This document shows positions 62,969 through 64,000 of a stretch of 64,000 nucleotides of DNA, in pieces. Position 1 is the first letter of the stretch. Every line of letters begins with the position of its first letter. The translations under genes and the position numbers were made by a program. The DNA lies in the NCBI GenBank assembly GCA_963753115.1, contig CAVWBB010000024.1:1-64000 (forward strand). Reading direction: 5' to 3'. This DNA comes from Bog-473 sp963753115 (lineage in GTDB: Bacteria; Actinomycetota; Acidimicrobiia; Acidimicrobiales; RAAP-2). The notes below the pieces were generated by a model. The model was given only the letters and a program-made list of their open reading frames with translations. It was not told the origin of the DNA and did no database searches.

Positions 62969-63032
62969 GTGGCTTGCTCCTCTGTCCTCCGTCGAAGGCG
63001 TTCGTGGTCTGCCTGAGGCGGTCGAGGGCGCG

Positions 63033-63446
63033 TCACTCGTCAACTCGTGCGATGGTCCTCCCCGGCATGGGCTCCGCCAGCGCCGTCCGCCATGGAGGTG
63101 CACCGAAGGGGTCCGCGAAGTATTGCGTCTCGTGGGCCACAGCATCGTTCACGAACTCCATGATGCTGACGGAGTAGCTCGGGGCCCCGTCGTAGGTGAT
63201 GACGCACTCGGACACCCACAGGTCTCCGCCGCCACTGATCCGGAGCACGGTGAAGTGCCGATTCGCGGGATGTGCCCCTCGTTGCGCCGCGATCGCGTCG
63301 CGGCCGCGGAACCGCTCACCTGACTGCGGATAGTCGAGGATGCCGTCCTCGCTGTAGATGGCATGCTCGACCTCACTCTCTCCGCTCTCCGATGCCCGCC
63401 AGTGCTCCTCGATGGCAGCTCTCTTGTGACTGTCCGTGTTCAGCAT
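63033..63446 (-). CDS. NTF2/SnoaL-like small protein
   Basis: ATG 63446 gives 137 residues. HKRAAIEEHWRASESGESEVEHAIYSEDGILDYPQSGERFRGRDAI (quoted in parts) and the strands VLRISGGGDLWVSECVITYDG and SVSIMEFVNDAVAHETQYFADPF match the SnoaL-like/NTF2 cone fold of small isomerases and hydrolases. It starts 66 nt upstream of the secreted protein gene on the same strand. Confidence 0.78.
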   Translation of the reverse strand: MLNTDSHKRAAIEEHWRASESGESEVEHAIYSEDGILDYPQSGERFRGRDAIAAQRGAHPANRHFTVLRISGGGDLWVSECVITYDGAPSYSVSIMEFVNDAVAHETQYFADPFGAPPWRTALAEPMPGRTIARVDE

Positions 63447-63593
63447 CGGGCCTCGGTTCGTGTCAGCCGAAGCCTGGGATCCTAGGGAGACGAGGGCGGC
63501 CTGGAAAGGGCGAGCTTCAGCCAGGAGCCGGCATCCCTGCCATACGGCACGCTGGGAGATCATCCAAGTCCAAGTCCCCTTCTTCGGCACGCC

Positions 63594-63692
63594 AGCGACC
63601 GCGGCATCTTCAACTACGGCGATGCAGCCTTCTACGGCTCGACCGGCTCCATCGTGCTGAACAAGCCCGTCGTCGAGATGGCCGCGGGCTGA
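63594..63692 (+). pseudogene. Single-unit remnant of the 42-residue repeat protein
   Basis: The plus strand encodes SDRGIFNYGDAAFYGSTGSI then VLNKPVVEMAAG and TGA at 63690-63692. This is one unit and a C terminus of the repeat family at 57802-59680, with no start codon or N-terminal part nearby. It suggests an older copy lost by deletion. Confidence 0.75.
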
Positions 63693-63813
63693 TCGTCAGC
63701 TGAGGGGCTTCGGGGACCAGGTTCTCGATCCGGGACTCGTTCTCGACCCGGGCCGATGCTTTCCGGCGGAAGCATCGCCGCTGGGCAGTTCCGGAATGTT
63801 GCCTTCCGCTTCT

Positions 63814-63824
63814 GTTAGCCTAAC
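63814..63824. promoter_or_regulatory. Palindrome GTTAGCCTAAC upstream of MFS gene
   Basis: An 11-bp palindrome with one central base lies 37 nt before ATG 63862. CGGAA/TTCCG (63792-63808) and GGAAC/GTTCC (63826-63840) inverted repeats surround it. TetR-type regulators of efflux pumps often bind such sites; inferred. Confidence 0.4.
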
Positions 63825-63861
63825 CGGAACACCACGTTCCGTCTCTGGCGATCGGATCTTC

Positions 63862-64000
63862 ATGGCGAGAAGACAGACCAACTACACGCTCAGCTTCGCC
63901 GTACTCGGCACCGCCGCGCTCGCGTTCAGTCTGCTGCAGTCCCTGATCATCCCGGCCATCCCGCAGCTCGAGCAGACGTTGCACACGTCGGAGAGCGGGG
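63862..64000 (+). CDS. MFS transporter, N-terminal fragment (cut by window edge)
   Basis: ATG 63862 opens a frame to the right edge (46 codons): MARRQTNYTLSFAVLGTAAL then AFSLLQSLIIPAIPQLEQTLHTSESG. A basic start, a transmembrane helix and a SLLQSLIIPAIP-type motif are typical of TM1 in DHA2-type drug exporters. Confidence 0.75.
   Translation, partial: MARRQTNYTLSFAVLGTAALAFSLLQSLIIPAIPQLEQTLHTSESG

Overview
The window is high-GC bacterial chromosome that reads as a deep-branching actinobacterium, probably Acidimicrobiia-like. Evidence: a WhiB regulator divergent from a pair of ArsA-type ATPases (the arrangement of mycobacterial Rv3679/Rv3680/whiB4), a GlnR-type orphan regulator beside a GSI-alpha glutamine synthetase, a topoisomerase I with lysine-rich tail and no zinc fingers, a SARP/BTAD regulator, many GTG starts with GTGA stop/start overlaps, and several -10 boxes lying only 6-11 nt before the start codon (leaderless-type promoters). 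The species assignment is inference.

Layout. (1) 1-4,900: mobile-element flank. A nucleoside deaminase is cut by the left edge, followed by a YefM-YoeB toxin-antitoxin pair, a small HTH-like protein, a Rep_trans/MobT-type initiator, an excisionase and a tyrosine integrase whose catalytic tail is frameshifted, all abutting the 3' end of a tRNA-Pro(CGG). This is the rep-xis-int order of an actinomycete integrative element. (2) 4,900-39,900: core chromosome. It holds a CorC-like CBS protein and response regulator, the ArsA pair and WhiB, NUDIX and MBL hydrolases, Mrp and ErpA iron-sulfur carriers, a 2Fe-2S/xanthine-dehydrogenase mosaic, RidA, GlnR-like regulator and GlnA, NadE, a primary-type sigma factor, HAD phosphatase, two TrkA proteins divergent from a KimA-like K+ importer fused to an OB fold, H+-pyrophosphatase, TopA, Tmk, HolB, a large SARP regulator, two cNMP-binding proteins and a TerB/COQ4-like protein.

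(3) 40,151-59,900: accessory island. It starts at an intact tRNA-Thr(CGT) and is followed by two copies of a tRNA-Thr 3' end (57,151 and 59,874). Between them are ABC exporters, decayed UspA and enoyl-CoA hydratase genes, a CtpE-like ATPase, a P1B-5 ATPase-hemerythrin fusion, a cation-diffusion facilitator, a membrane-anchored hydrolase, a DUF4389 protein, an IS481-type transposase remnant and a secreted GH43-like protein with 42-residue repeats. (4) 59,900-64,000: a hydrolase-adenylate cyclase fusion, a GNAT, a secreted protein, an NTF2-like protein, a fragment of the repeat protein and the start of an MFS transporter.

Five otherwise good genes (integrase, tmk, both cNMP-binding proteins, the GH43-like protein) are each broken by what is best explained as one extra base. 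Because tmk is normally essential, read or assembly error should be excluded before any of these are called pseudogenes.
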